Source of the DNA: Amycolatopsis sp. GM8
GTDB taxonomy: Bacteria > Actinomycetota > Actinomycetes > Mycobacteriales > Pseudonocardiaceae
Length of the DNA: 64,000 nucleotides
Direction: 5' to 3'
Assembly: GCF_021653975.1 (NCBI RefSeq)
Contig: NZ_JAJKFK010000007.1
Span: 62,001-126,000, forward strand
Shown here: piece by piece, positions 29,055-38,813 of the stretch
Layout of the letters: each line of letters opens with the position of its first letter
How positions within the stretch are numbered: the first letter of the stretch is position 1
Notes under the pieces: model-generated
What the model saw: the letters and a program-made list of their open reading frames with translations, nothing else
Told to the model about the DNA's origin: nothing
Database searches by the model: none
Made by a program: the position numbers and the translations under genes

Positions 29055-31058
29055 TCATTCTCGGAGCATTCCCCGCGTCTCGCGAATGACCGTCACGATC
29101 TCGTCCATGATGCCGGTCAGCTCATAGTCCTTCGGCGTGAAAACGCGCGCGATACCCCGTTCTATCAGCAGCTTCGCGTCGGCCGGCGGAATGATCCCGC
29201 CGACGATCACCGGGATGTCCGCGGCGCCCGCCGCGCGCAGCCGGTCCACGACTTCCGGCACGACTTCCAGATGTGAACCTGACAACACCGAAAGCCCCAC
29301 TACGTGCACGCCTTCCTGCACGGCGGCCGCGACGATCTGGTCCGGTGTCAGGCGAATTCCCTGGTAGATCACCTCGAACCCGGCATCGCGGGCGCGCACG
29401 GCGACCTGCTCGGCACCGTTGGAATGCCCGTCGAGCCCAGGTTTCCCGACCAGAATGCGCAACCGCTCGCCCAGTTCCCCGCCAGTGGCCTTCACGCGAT
29501 CGCGCACACGGGACAATTCGGCTGCTTCGCCCGGTGTCGACGCGGCGGAAACCCCTGTTGGCGCACGGTATTCGCCGAAGACGTCACGTAGCGCGCCCGC
29601 CCACTCCCCCGTCGTCACCCCGGCCCGCGCGCACGCGAGCGTTGCCTCGAACAGGTTCTCGCTGGTCTTCGCGGTCTCGCGGAGTTCGGCGAGCGCGGCG
29701 TCCACAGCGGAGTTGTCGCGCTGCTGGCGCCATTCCTCGAGCGCGGTCACGGCCTGTTTCTCCACGGCCGGATCCACCGTCTCGATCGCGTCGGCGCCCT
29801 CGGCCTGCAGCGGGCTCGGCTCGGTGGTCTCGAACCTGTTGACCCCCACCATGATCCGCTCGCCGGACTCCACCGCGCGCCGGTAGTCGGCGAACGAGGA
29901 CACCAGTTGCGACTTCATGTAACCGCTTTCCACCGCGGCCACCGCACCGCCCATTTCCCGCACCCGGTCGATCTCCGCCCGCGCGCCGGCGACGATCTCG
30001 TCCACTTTGGACTCGATGACATGCGAGCCGGCGAAGATGTCCTCGTACTCCAGCAAATCCGTCTCGAACGCGAGGACCTGCTGCATCCGCAGCGCCCATT
30101 GCTGATCCCACGGCCGCGGCAGCCCGAGCGCCTCGTTCCAGGCCGGCAGCTGAATCGCGCGGGCGCGCGCGTCACGCGAAAGCGAAACCGCGAGCATTTC
30201 CAGCACAATGCGCTGCACGTTGTTTTCCGGCTGCGCCTCGGTCAATCCCAGCGAGTTGACCTGGACGCCGTAGCGCAGGCGGCGCGCCTTCGGGTCCCGC
30301 ACGCCGTAGCGTTGCGCGGTCAGTTCGTCCCAGAGCCTTGCGAACGCGCGCATTTTGCACAGCTCTTCGACGAAGCGCACACCGGCGTTGACGAAGAACG
30401 AGATCCGGCCGACGACCTTGCCCATGTCGACCTCGTCGATCTGACCGGAATCGCGAATCGCGTCGAGCACCGCGATGGCCGTCGAGAGCGCGTACGCGAC
30501 TTCCTGCGTGGGCGTCGCGCCGGCCTCCTGCAGGTGGTAGCTGCAGATGTTGATCGGGTTCCACTTCGGCACGTGGTGCACCGTCCACGCGATCACGTCG
30601 GTGATCAGCCGGAGACTCGGCGCGGGCGGGAAGATGTACGTGCCGCGGGAGAGGTACTCCTTGATGATGTCGTTCTGCGTGGTGCCGGTGAGTTTCGCCA
30701 GCGCATCGGGGCCGGACTGCTCCTCGGCCACGGTCACGTAGAGCGCAAGGAGCCACATCGCCGGAGCGTTGATCGTCATCGACGTGTTCGCCTCGGCCAG
30801 CGGGATACCGTCGAAGAGCTTGCGCATGTCACCGATATGGGCGATCGGCACCCCGACCTTGCCGACCTCACCCTTGGCCAGCGGGTGGTCGGCGTCGTAA
30901 CCGGTCTGCGTGGGCAGGTCGAACGCGACGGAGAGTCCGGTCTGGCCCTTGGCGAGGTTGCGGCGGTACAGCTCGTTGGACGCCGTCGCGGAGGAATGGC
31001 CCGCATACGTCCGCATCACCCAGGGGCGGTCGCGCTCACGGTCCGTGGGGTAGGGCAC
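29055..31058 (-). CDS. meaA: Ethylmalonyl-CoA mutase (MeaA), adenosylcobalamin-dependent
   Basis: 667-residue mutase that converts (2R)-ethylmalonyl-CoA to methylsuccinyl-CoA in the ethylmalonyl-CoA pathway and supplies extender units. The catalytic TIM barrel fills residues 1-500 (GLSVAFDLPTQTGYDADHP, TINAPAMWLLALYV, NICSYHLQEAGATP). The C-terminal B12 domain has DGHSNG with cobalt-ligand His545, then SVLSGSH and GGIIP. GTG at 31058 has GGAGGT 5 nt upstream and is preferred to ATG at 31106, which lacks one. Cofactor would come from the adenosyltransferase at 35127. Confidence 0.92.
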   Translation of the reverse strand: MPYPTDRERDRPWVMRTYAGHSSATASNELYRRNLAKGQTGLSVAFDLPTQTGYDADHPLAKGEVGKVGVPIAHIGDMRKLFDGIPLAEANTSMTINAPAMWLLALYVTVAEEQSGPDALAKLTGTTQNDIIKEYLSRGTYIFPPAPSLRLITDVIAWTVHHVPKWNPINICSYHLQEAGATPTQEVAYALSTAIAVLDAIRDSGQIDEVDMGKVVGRISFFVNAGVRFVEELCKMRAFARLWDELTAQRYGVRDPKARRLRYGVQVNSLGLTEAQPENNVQRIVLEMLAVSLSRDARARAIQLPAWNEALGLPRPWDQQWALRMQQVLAFETDLLEYEDIFAGSHVIESKVDEIVAGARAEIDRVREMGGAVAAVESGYMKSQLVSSFADYRRAVESGERIMVGVNRFETTEPSPLQAEGADAIETVDPAVEKQAVTALEEWRQQRDNSAVDAALAELRETAKTSENLFEATLACARAGVTTGEWAGALRDVFGEYRAPTGVSAASTPGEAAELSRVRDRVKATGGELGERLRILVGKPGLDGHSNGAEQVAVRARDAGFEVIYQGIRLTPDQIVAAAVQEGVHVVGLSVLSGSHLEVVPEVVDRLRAAGAADIPVIVGGIIPPADAKLLIERGIARVFTPKDYELTGIMDEIVTVIRETRGMLRE

Positions 31059-31154
31059 GGTGTACCTCCGTCGATGGGTTTCCGGCTCAGCGTACTTCGC
31101 GGTCATCGCCGCGCAGCACGCTGAAAATCACTTCTCCGAGGGTGCCCGGAGAGC

Positions 31155-31160
31155 TAGCGT
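31155..31160 (+). promoter_or_regulatory. -10 element TAGCGT of the LysE-family gene
   Basis: TAGCGT ends 8 nt before GTG at 31169 with no ribosome-binding site between. It is the same hexamer as at 4821. Confidence 0.4.
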
Positions 31161-31168
31161 GGGTGGGC

Positions 31169-31792
31169 GTGACGTGGAGCTCCTATGGCACCTACCTGAT
31201 CTTCGTCGTGCTGGTCGTGCTGGCACCCGGCCCGGACACGATGGTCACGCTGAAGAACGCGCTCGCGGGCGGCACCCGCGGTGGGCTGCTGGCGATCTTC
31301 GGGATCGGCGTCGGCAACCTCGTGCAGGGCACCGCGGTGGCGCTCGGGCTGGGCACGCTGATCGTGCGCTCGCAACCGGTGTTCTTCGCGCTGCGCTGGG
31401 CGGGCGTGCTGTACCTGTGCTACCTGGGTTTCCAGGCGCTGCGCGGCGCGTGGCGCGGGAACTACCACAAGCTCGACGAGTTCGCCTCGCGCGCCACCGG
31501 GTTCCGGCGCTGGCGCGAGGGATTCCTGTCCAACATCACGAACCCGAAGGTGCTGGCGCTGTACTTGTCCGTGCTGCCGCAGTTCCTCGAGCCCGGCCGC
31601 AGCACCCCGGGGGACGCGCTGCTACTGGCGTACACGGTCGTCGTGCTGGGTACGGTGTGGCTCCTGGTGCTGATGGCGCTGGTGCACCGGGTGCGCGTCT
31701 GGCTGCAGCGCCGCCGCGTGCGCCGTTCCCTGGACGCGGTGACCGGTACCGCCCTCATCGGCTTCGGCGTGGCGTTGGCCACGGAAGGCTAG
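31169..31792 (+). CDS. LysE-family amino-acid exporter
   Basis: 207-residue membrane protein with six helices. LVVLAPGPDTMVTLKNAL is the RhtB/LysE signature near the N-terminus, and LSNITNPKVLALYLSVLPQF is the second. It exports amino acids or derivatives. GTG at 31169 (VTWSSYGTYL) is chosen from a -10 hexamer just upstream; in-frame GTG at 31163 is an alternative. It is divergent from meaA, with the VOC gene 8 bp downstream. Confidence 0.87.
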   Translation: MTWSSYGTYLIFVVLVVLAPGPDTMVTLKNALAGGTRGGLLAIFGIGVGNLVQGTAVALGLGTLIVRSQPVFFALRWAGVLYLCYLGFQALRGAWRGNYHKLDEFASRATGFRRWREGFLSNITNPKVLALYLSVLPQFLEPGRSTPGDALLLAYTVVVLGTVWLLVLMALVHRVRVWLQRRRVRRSLDAVTGTALIGFGVALATEG

Positions 31793-31800
31793 GTTTCGCG

Positions 31801-32181
31801 ATGGCATGTCGGATCAGTGAACTCGTGCTCGGTTGCCGCGACCCCGAGCTGCTCGCGCGGTTCTGGTGCGAAGTGCTGGACTTCGTCGTGCTCGACCGCG
31901 AGGACGACGGCACGCTGGAGATCGGGCCACGTACGGGGTTCGGCGGTCCGCAGCCGACGATCATCCTCAGTCGCCGGGACGAGCCGGAGCCCGGGAAATC
32001 CCGGTTGCACATCGATGTCAATGCCACCGACCGCGATCAGGACGCCGAGCTCGAACGCCTCCTGGCGCTCGGTGCCCGCCCGGCCGACATCGGCCAGACG
32101 GGGCAGGAGCCGTGGCATGTGCTGACCGACCCCGAAGGCAATGAGTTCTGCCTGCTCAAGGCCCGCCTCGACGCGCTCTGA
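31801..32181 (+). CDS. VOC/glyoxalase-like protein
   Basis: 126-residue protein of the glyoxalase-like class with MACRISELVLGCRDPELLARFW at the start split over strand and helix, HIDVNATDRDQDAELERLL in the middle, and HVLTDPEGNEFCLLK at the end. It has one metal-type His and Glu set, typical of half-barrel repeats. It is probably co-transcribed with the LysE gene and convergent with murA 4 bp away. Substrate unknown. Confidence 0.78.
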   Translation: MACRISELVLGCRDPELLARFWCEVLDFVVLDREDDGTLEIGPRTGFGGPQPTIILSRRDEPEPGKSRLHIDVNATDRDQDAELERLLALGARPADIGQTGQEPWHVLTDPEGNEFCLLKARLDAL

Positions 32182-32185
32182 CGGC

Positions 32186-33460
32186 TCAGGCGCGGTCCGG
32201 CTGCCCCGTCACGCGCTCGATCCTCGCGCCCAGCCGGTTCAGGTTCTCCACGAAATGCGGGTAGCCGCGGTCGATGTGGAAGACGTCCCACACCTCGGTC
32301 ACGCCGTCGCCGCACAGGCCGGCCAGCACGAGGCCCGCGCCGGCGCGGATGTCGGACGCCCACACCGGCGCGCTGGAGAGCGCGTTGATCCCGCGCACCA
32401 CCGCGTGGTGCCCGTCGGTGCGCGCGTCGGCGCCCAGGCGCACCATCTCCTCGATGAACCGGAACCGCGCCTCGTACACGTTCTCCGTGATCATCGACGT
32501 CCCCTCGGACACCGCCGACAACGCGACCGCGAACGGCTGCAGGTCGGTGGCGAACCCCGGATAGGGCAGCGTCACGAAGTCGACCGCCTTCGGCCGCTCC
32601 GCCTGGACGACCCGGAATCCCTTGTCGTCAAAGGGAGTTACCTCCGCACCGGCCAGGCGCAGCTTGTCCAGCACCAGATCCAGGTGATGCGGGTTCACGC
32701 CGCGCACGGTGAGGTCGCCGCGGGTCATCGCCGCGGCGAAGGCCCAGGTGGCGCCGACGATGCGGTCACCGATCACCCGGTGCTCCGTCGGGTGCAACGA
32801 ATCGACCCCGTGCACCGTCAGCGTGGAGGTCCCGGCGCCCTCGATCTTCGCGCCCATGTCGATGAGCATCGTGCAGATGTCGGCGATCTCCGGCTCACGC
32901 GCGGCGTTGTCGATCACCGTCGTGCCTTCGGCCAGCACCGCGGCCATCAGGATGTTCTCGGTCGCGCCGACACTCGGGAAGTCCAGCCAGATCTGCGCGC
33001 CCCGCAGCTCATCGGCCTTCGCCACCACGCAGCCGTGCTCGATCGTGCTCGTCGCGCCCAGCGAGCGCAGCCCGCTCTGGTGCATGTCCAGCGGTCGCGA
33101 GCCAATCGCGTCACCGCCCGGCAGCGCCACCACCGCCCGCTTGAGCCGGCCGACCAGCGGGCCCAGCACGCAGACCGACGCCCGCAGCTTGCCCATCGCC
33201 GGTGAGTCGGCACGGTGCGACAGCTCGGAAGGCGTGGTGATGGTGGCCGTGTCGCCGTCGAGCTCGACCTCGCAGCCGACACTGCGCAGCACATCCGCCA
33301 TCAGCGGCACGTCGAGGATCGTCGGGCAGTTGGTGATCGTCGTGGTGCCCTCGGCGAGCAGCGCTGCCGCCATCAGCTTCAGGACGCTGTTCTTCGCGCC
33401 CACAACGTCGACTTCGCCCTCAAGCCGGGCCCCGCCATGCACATCGAAGTGCTCGCTCAT
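32186..33460 (-). CDS. murA: UDP-GlcNAc enolpyruvyl transferase MurA
   Basis: 424-residue cytosolic enzyme of the first committed peptidoglycan step. N-terminal [18 protein letters not shown] and [14 protein letters not shown] are family landmarks. The active-site loop reads [11 protein letters not shown] with Asp117 where most bacteria have the fosfomycin-reactive Cys, the state known in M. tuberculosis. ATG at 33460 is chosen by homolog start ([10 protein letters not shown]); in-frame ATGs lie 9-12 bp upstream. It is divergent from the M16-like gene. Confidence 0.94.
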   Translation of the reverse strand: MSEHFDVHGGARLEGEVDVVGAKNSVLKLMAAALLAEGTTTITNCPTILDVPLMADVLRSVGCEVELDGDTATITTPSELSHRADSPAMGKLRASVCVLGPLVGRLKRAVVALPGGDAIGSRPLDMHQSGLRSLGATSTIEHGCVVAKADELRGAQIWLDFPSVGATENILMAAVLAEGTTVIDNAAREPEIADICTMLIDMGAKIEGAGTSTLTVHGVDSLHPTEHRVIGDRIVGATWAFAAAMTRGDLTVRGVNPHHLDLVLDKLRLAGAEVTPFDDKGFRVVQAERPKAVDFVTLPYPGFATDLQPFAVALSAVSEGTSMITENVYEARFRFIEEMVRLGADARTDGHHAVVRGINALSSAPVWASDIRAGAGLVLAGLCGDGVTEVWDVFHIDRGYPHFVENLNRLGARIERVTGQPDRA

Positions 33461-33538
33461 GGCCGCCATCATGCCTGCCCGACGCACCACCCGATCGGTG
33501 GGGCACACGATGACACGCCGCAACACAATTCAGGCGAA

Positions 33539-33551
33539 AGTGTGAAACACT
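33539..33551. promoter_or_regulatory. Short palindrome in the murA/M16 divergent promoter region
   Basis: AGTGT-GAA-ACACT, with 5-bp perfect arms, lies in the 150-bp region between the two divergent starts. It may be a regulatory site; no factor is suggested. Confidence 0.3.
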
Positions 33552-33611
33552 ACGCGCTCCCAGAGCGATGAACGTCCGGCGCTTAACCCTCTTGGGGGAG
33601 GAAGACCCGAT

Positions 33612-35117
33612 ATGGTGGCTCGCCCGGCCGCACCCGATCTACCTGCGGTTCACCGGACCGAGGTGGACGGCGTCCCGGTGTTCTGGCACACCCAACCCGG
33701 ACGGCTGAACGCGAGCCTGCTCTTCGGAGTCGGCATCGCCCACGAGACGTTCCTCGAAACGGGCATAACACACCTCGTCGAGCATCTGGCGATGCGGCCG
33801 CTGCGCACCGGCCGGTACGAAAACAACGCGTCGACCGCGATGCTGCACACGAGTTTCGATGTCACCAGCAGCACTGAGACCGTCGTCGACCACCTCCGCC
33901 GGATCTGCGTTTCGCTGAGCAATCTCGACACCGGGCCGCTCGAAGTCGAACGCGACATCCTCGTCGCCGAGGAGCGCACCAGCGACGGACCCGGGGTGAC
34001 CGAATGGCTGCCGGCCTCGATCTGGTTCGGCAACCAGGCGTTCGGCCTGGCGGGCAATCTCCAGGTCGCGACCGTGCACGCCAGCGCCGACGACGTGCGG
34101 GCCTGGCGCGCCCGGTGGTTCCATCGCGGCAACGCGGCGCTGGTGCTGTCCGGACCACCGCCCGCGGAGCTGCGTCTCCCCCTGCCCGACGGGCCGCGGC
34201 GACAGCCGCCGCCGGTCACCCCGTTCGACCTGACGACACCCGCGCAGACCACCGTGCCCAACGGCGTCGTGGCCTGCGCACTCGTCGACTGGACCGCCGA
34301 AATGGCTTGTGCGGCAGGCATTCTGATGTCCCGGCTGACGGATCGCCTGCGGCATCTGGAAGGGCTGGTCTACGACATCGGTTTCGACCACCAGCTGATC
34401 GACGGGCGCCGGGCCGTGCTCGGGTTCGGCACCGACGTGCCGGACAAGCACGTGCGCCGCGTCCTCGACGCGATCCGCACCGAACTGGCCACACTCGGCG
34501 CGAACGGGCCGACCGGCGAGGAGCTGGCCGCGGATCGCACGGGTCTCGTGGAACAGCTCACCGAGCGCGAGTTCATCGAGTACCGCGCGTTCGACGACGC
34601 GATGAGCGAGCTGACCGGCTGGGATTCGGCCGCGGCACACCAGAAGCAGGTGCTGGCCGGGGTCGGCGCCGGCGCGGTCGCGGCGGCCGCCCGGGAACTG
34701 GCCGGGAAGCTCGTGCTGTGCGGCCCGCAGGGCCAGCTGCCGGGGGATCTGCCGGAACTGCCGGGCAGCCCGCTCGCGCCGGTCGCCGGCCGGGAGCTGA
34801 GCCGGGCACTGGTCGGCTCGACGGCGCCGCGCGGGTTCCGGCTGGTGGTCGGCGCGGCGGGGCTGACCTCGTACTACGGCTCGAGTTCGGTGCCGGTCGC
34901 GGTCGTGCGGTTCGACGATCTCGCGGGCGTCGGGGTCGAGCACACCGACGGCCGGCTGCCGATCCTGCACGTGTTCGGCCGGCACGGCGGCATGATCACC
35001 GTCCGCCCCGGCGACTGGCGCGGCGGCCGGAACCTGGTGCGGGACCTGCAGTCCCGCTTCCCCGCCGAGGTGTGTTTCGACGCGCCGGACGCCATGCGAT
35101 TGTTCGAGCAGTCCTAA
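33612..35117 (+). CDS. M16-like metallopeptidase domain protein
   Basis: 501 residues. The inverted zinc motif HLVEH is intact at 54-58, with a downstream ERDILVAEE segment (113-121) that can supply the third ligand. The second half (from about 215) resembles the non-catalytic M16 repeat, and the last 100 residues, including the PILHVFGRHGGMITVRPGDW stretch, look like an added domain. M16 peptidases normally work as paired halves. No signal peptide. GGGGGAGGAAG ahead of ATG at 33612 supports the start. Role unknown. Confidence 0.75.
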   Translation: MVARPAAPDLPAVHRTEVDGVPVFWHTQPGRLNASLLFGVGIAHETFLETGITHLVEHLAMRPLRTGRYENNASTAMLHTSFDVTSSTETVVDHLRRICVSLSNLDTGPLEVERDILVAEERTSDGPGVTEWLPASIWFGNQAFGLAGNLQVATVHASADDVRAWRARWFHRGNAALVLSGPPPAELRLPLPDGPRRQPPPVTPFDLTTPAQTTVPNGVVACALVDWTAEMACAAGILMSRLTDRLRHLEGLVYDIGFDHQLIDGRRAVLGFGTDVPDKHVRRVLDAIRTELATLGANGPTGEELAADRTGLVEQLTEREFIEYRAFDDAMSELTGWDSAAAHQKQVLAGVGAGAVAAAARELAGKLVLCGPQGQLPGDLPELPGSPLAPVAGRELSRALVGSTAPRGFRLVVGAAGLTSYYGSSSVPVAVVRFDDLAGVGVEHTDGRLPILHVFGRHGGMITVRPGDWRGGRNLVRDLQSRFPAEVCFDAPDAMRLFEQS

Positions 35118-35120
35118 GCT
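35115..35120 (+). promoter_or_regulatory. -10 element TAAGCT of the adenosyltransferase gene
   Basis: TAAGCT overlaps the stop codon of the M16-like gene and ends 6 nt before ATG at 35127, indicating a leaderless transcript. Confidence 0.45.
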
Positions 35121-35126
35121 CAAGGC

Positions 35127-35711
35127 ATGCCCGTACGGATCAACCGTGTGTACACCAAGGTCGGCGACAACGGGACCACAGCGCTCGGCGACGGTTCACG
35201 CGTCCCGAAGACCTCGCCCCGGCTGGGCGCGTACGCCGACGTCGACGAGGCGAACTCCGTCATCGGGCTCGCGCTGGCGATGGGCGGGCTGAGCGAGGAG
35301 ATCGCCGATGTCCTGCGGCGAGTCCAGAACGACCTGTTCGACGTGGGCGCCGACCTGTGCGCCCCGGTGGTCGAGAACCCGCCCTATCCTCCGCTGCGGA
35401 TCACCGACGACTACATCACCCGCCTCGAAGGCTGGTGCGACTTGTTCAACGAGCGGTTGCCGAAGCTGACGTCGTTCATCCTGCCCGGCGGCACCCCTGG
35501 GGCTGCTTTCCTGCACCAGGCACGAACGGTTTCGCGCCGGGCCGAGCGGAGCGGGTGGGCGCTCGTCGAGGCGGACGAACAGCGCACGAACGTGCTCGCG
35601 GTGAAGTACCTGAACCGCCTGTCCGACCTGCTGTTCATCCTCGCGCGCCTGGCCAACCCGGACGGCGACATCCTCTGGCAGCCCGGCGGCGAAACTCAGG
35701 CGAAGGGCTGA
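35127..35711 (+). CDS. pduO: Corrinoid adenosyltransferase, PduO type
   Basis: 194-residue trimeric enzyme that transfers the adenosyl group of ATP to cob(I)alamin. The N-terminal ATP loop is YTKVGDNGTTALGDG. The helical core carries LPGGTPGAAFLHQARTVSRR and YLNRLSDLLF. It matches the stand-alone PduO/MMAB class, and in M. tuberculosis (Rv1314c) it also neighbours murA and the atp operon. The product supports MeaA. Its 3' end overlaps the convergent vapC by 16 bp. Confidence 0.92.
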   Translation: MPVRINRVYTKVGDNGTTALGDGSRVPKTSPRLGAYADVDEANSVIGLALAMGGLSEEIADVLRRVQNDLFDVGADLCAPVVENPPYPPLRITDDYITRLEGWCDLFNERLPKLTSFILPGGTPGAAFLHQARTVSRRAERSGWALVEADEQRTNVLAVKYLNRLSDLLFILARLANPDGDILWQPGGETQAKG

Positions 35712-36124
35712 ACCCAGCGCAGCCCGGGAAACTTGGCGAAATCCCGGTCGTTGCTCACCCAGGTCGCGTCCTGTTCCAGCGCCAGCGCGGCGTGATAGGC
35801 GTCCGGAACCAGGTTTCCGCGGGCCTCGACCGTGCGGCACAGGCCGGTGAAGATGTCCCAATGCCGCGGCCCTGGCCGCACCGGCACCGCGGCCGGGGCG
35901 CTACGGACCGCGTCGCAGAACTCGAGTGCTTTCGCCGGTGTGCTGGGCGCCCGGAAGACCCGGTGGTTCGTCACGATCCTGAGCACACCGGACAGCACCA
36001 GTTCGCTGATCCCGACCGGCTCGACGCCGGTGAGCTTGCTCTCCAACCAGATGCGATGCCGCTCGTGGTGTTCGACGTCCTGGCGGAACGCGTGCACGAG
36101 GACATTGACGTCAACGATGATCAT
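35696..36124 (-). CDS. vapC: VapC-type PIN-domain toxin
   Basis: 142-residue ribonuclease toxin. Acidic residues are in IIVDVNVLVHAF (Asp at residue 5), ISELVLSG (Glu), NLVPDAYHAALALE (Asp) and SNDRDFAKF (Asp), so the PIN active site is complete. Targets of such toxins are usually tRNA or rRNA. ATG at 36124 lies inside the end of vapB with a 14-bp overlap. It is the intact counterpart of two decayed modules in this window. Confidence 0.87.
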   Translation of the reverse strand: MIIVDVNVLVHAFRQDVEHHERHRIWLESKLTGVEPVGISELVLSGVLRIVTNHRVFRAPSTPAKALEFCDAVRSAPAAVPVRPGPRHWDIFTGLCRTVEARGNLVPDAYHAALALEQDATWVSNDRDFAKFPGLRWVQPFA

Positions 36125-36377
36125 CGGAGAACGGGGCGTCCTCACCGAAGAGCGCTGCCATGGCTTCCTTGTCATCCAGATCGACGCCGAACTGCAGGCC
36201 GCCCCCACTGTCGGTGGGCAGGTGGAACTCCTCCTCCTGCTCACGCGATTTGGCCTGGCGCGCAAGCAGAACCCGGAGGCCATCCTCGAGGATGGCACCC
36301 AGCGACTTGCCGCTCTGCACGGCGAGAGTCTTGGCATCATGCAGCAAGTCGTCGTTGATGCTCACCGTGGTCCGCAT
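36111..36377 (-). CDS. vapB: VapB-type antitoxin
   Basis: 88 residues. The N-terminal ribbon-helix-helix is MRTTVSINDDLLHDAKTLA with SLGAILEDGLRVLL, and the acidic tail (LDDKEAMAALFGEDAPFSDD) should wrap the VapC active site. The pair autoregulates through the palindrome just upstream. ATG at 36377 lies 6 nt after a -10 hexamer, so it is probably leaderless. It overlaps vapC. Confidence 0.85.
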   Translation of the reverse strand: MRTTVSINDDLLHDAKTLAVQSGKSLGAILEDGLRVLLARQAKSREQEEEFHLPTDSGGGLQFGVDLDDKEAMAALFGEDAPFSDDHR

Positions 36378-36383
36378 ACCAAC

Positions 36384-36403
36384 ATCATAGCATCAGAGCT
36401 ATG
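36384..36403 (-). promoter_or_regulatory. vapBC -10 element and autoregulatory operator
   Basis: Minus-strand TATGAT (36389-36384) ends 6 nt from the vapB ATG. CATAGC (36386-36391) and GCTATG (36398-36403) form a palindrome with a 6-bp spacer that covers the -10 element, the usual place for VapBC autorepression. Confidence 0.55.
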
Positions 36404-36437
36404 CATCATGATGCGCCAGCGGCCTGACCTGCGGAAA

Positions 36438-36872
36438 TCAACTCGCTCGCGGCAGCCGGCGGCCGGGGGGCGCGGACTCCAGCCAGGACAGGAAGCCGGT
36501 CAGCGCACCCGGTCCCATCGCGATCTCGATCGGCCGGTGTCCCTCGGACTCGCAGCGCAGCACGGTCGCGTCGGCAGGGACGGCATACGCCTCTGTGCCC
36601 GCCGGATCGCGGCGGTCCGCGATCATCAGGGTCTCCCGGTCGAACACCCGGTCCGGCCCATTACGCAGGCTCCATACGCGGTACCAGGCGAAGATCTCGC
36701 CCTCGTACCGGCCGATACCCAGATGCCAGCCGGCGCGGGCGTTGTCCGGATTCCACCGCAGCGCGACGCTCACCCCACCGGCACGCCGCATCCGCACCCA
36801 GCGCCGGCCGTACCAGGTCGCCAGGATCGCGAGACCGAGCAGGACGACCAGGACACCCAAGGCGATCTCCAT
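36438..36872 (-). CDS. DUF2550 membrane protein
   Basis: 144 residues with one N-terminal transmembrane helix (about 2-20: IALGVLVVLLGLAILATWY) then a cytoplasmic domain with RWNPDNARAGWHLGIGRYEG and EIFAWYRVWSL, the DUF2550 hallmarks. It corresponds to Rv1312 at the end of the M. tuberculosis atp operon. ATG at 36872 has GGGAG upstream. It follows atpC by 25 bp and is likely co-transcribed. Function unknown. Confidence 0.85.
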   Translation of the reverse strand: MEIALGVLVVLLGLAILATWYGRRWVRMRRAGGVSVALRWNPDNARAGWHLGIGRYEGEIFAWYRVWSLRNGPDRVFDRETLMIADRRDPAGTEAYAVPADATVLRCESEGHRPIEIAMGPGALTGFLSWLESAPPGRRLPRAS

Positions 36873-36897
36873 GGCCGGCTCCCGCTCGTCGCCCGCG

Positions 36898-37263
36898 TCA
36901 GGCCGGCTGGCCGGCCGCTCGCAACTGGGCGGCTGCTCTCGCCCGTTCCGCCTCGTCTTCGGCGCTGAGCGCGGCCCGCGCCGCCTCGACGTCGATCTCG
37001 CTGGCGAGCTCGGCGGACTCGGCGAGCACACTCACCCGCTCATTGGTCACCGACAGGAAGCCGCCGTGCACGGCGGCCTGTACGGTCTCGCCGTCGGTGG
37101 TGTCGATCTTCACGATGCCACCCTCGACGAGCTGCCCGAGAACAGGCTCGTGACCAGGCATGATGCCGATCTCACCCTCGGTGGTCTGCGCGACCACGAA
37201 CGTGGCCTGGCCCGACCAGAGGCGGCGCTCGACGGCGACAAGCTCGACGGAAATCTCAGCCAC
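36898..37263 (-). CDS. atpC: ATP synthase epsilon subunit
   Basis: 121-residue central-stalk subunit. N-terminal beta sandwich [21 protein letters not shown] and [16 protein letters not shown], then a helical hairpin ([26 protein letters not shown] split over two helices). GTG at 37263 has GAGGAG 6 nt upstream. Unlike most operons, a terminator-like hairpin and an apparent promoter separate it from atpD. Confidence 0.94.
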   Translation of the reverse strand: MAEISVELVAVERRLWSGQATFVVAQTTEGEIGIMPGHEPVLGQLVEGGIVKIDTTDGETVQAAVHGGFLSVTNERVSVLAESAELASEIDVEAARAALSAEDEAERARAAAQLRAAGQPA

Positions 37264-37305
37264 GTGGCTCTCCTCAATAACGGCACCGGGCGCCCGCTCA
37301 CGCAG

Positions 37306-37334
37306 AGTGTAATACGCCCGGGGCGGCTGACGAA
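37306..37334 (-). promoter_or_regulatory. Candidate internal promoter for atpC-DUF2550
   Basis: Minus-strand TTCGTC (37334-37329) and TACACT (37311-37306) are 17 bp apart, starting within the hairpin that follows atpD. The leader to atpC would be about 36 nt. Confidence 0.45.
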
Positions 37335-37388
37335 AACGGCGAGGCTGAGAGTCCACAAAGGACGCTCGCCTCGCCGTTCGCCGTCAGC
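37326..37388 (-). terminator. Terminator-like structure between atpD and atpC
   Basis: An 11-bp perfect stem (37335-37345 with 37368-37378) is followed on the minus strand by TTTTC. A flanking 7-bp stem (37326-37332 with 37382-37388) can extend it. It starts directly after the atpD stop. It could end or attenuate most transcripts before atpC. Confidence 0.55.
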
Positions 37389-38813
<1,425 letters not shown>

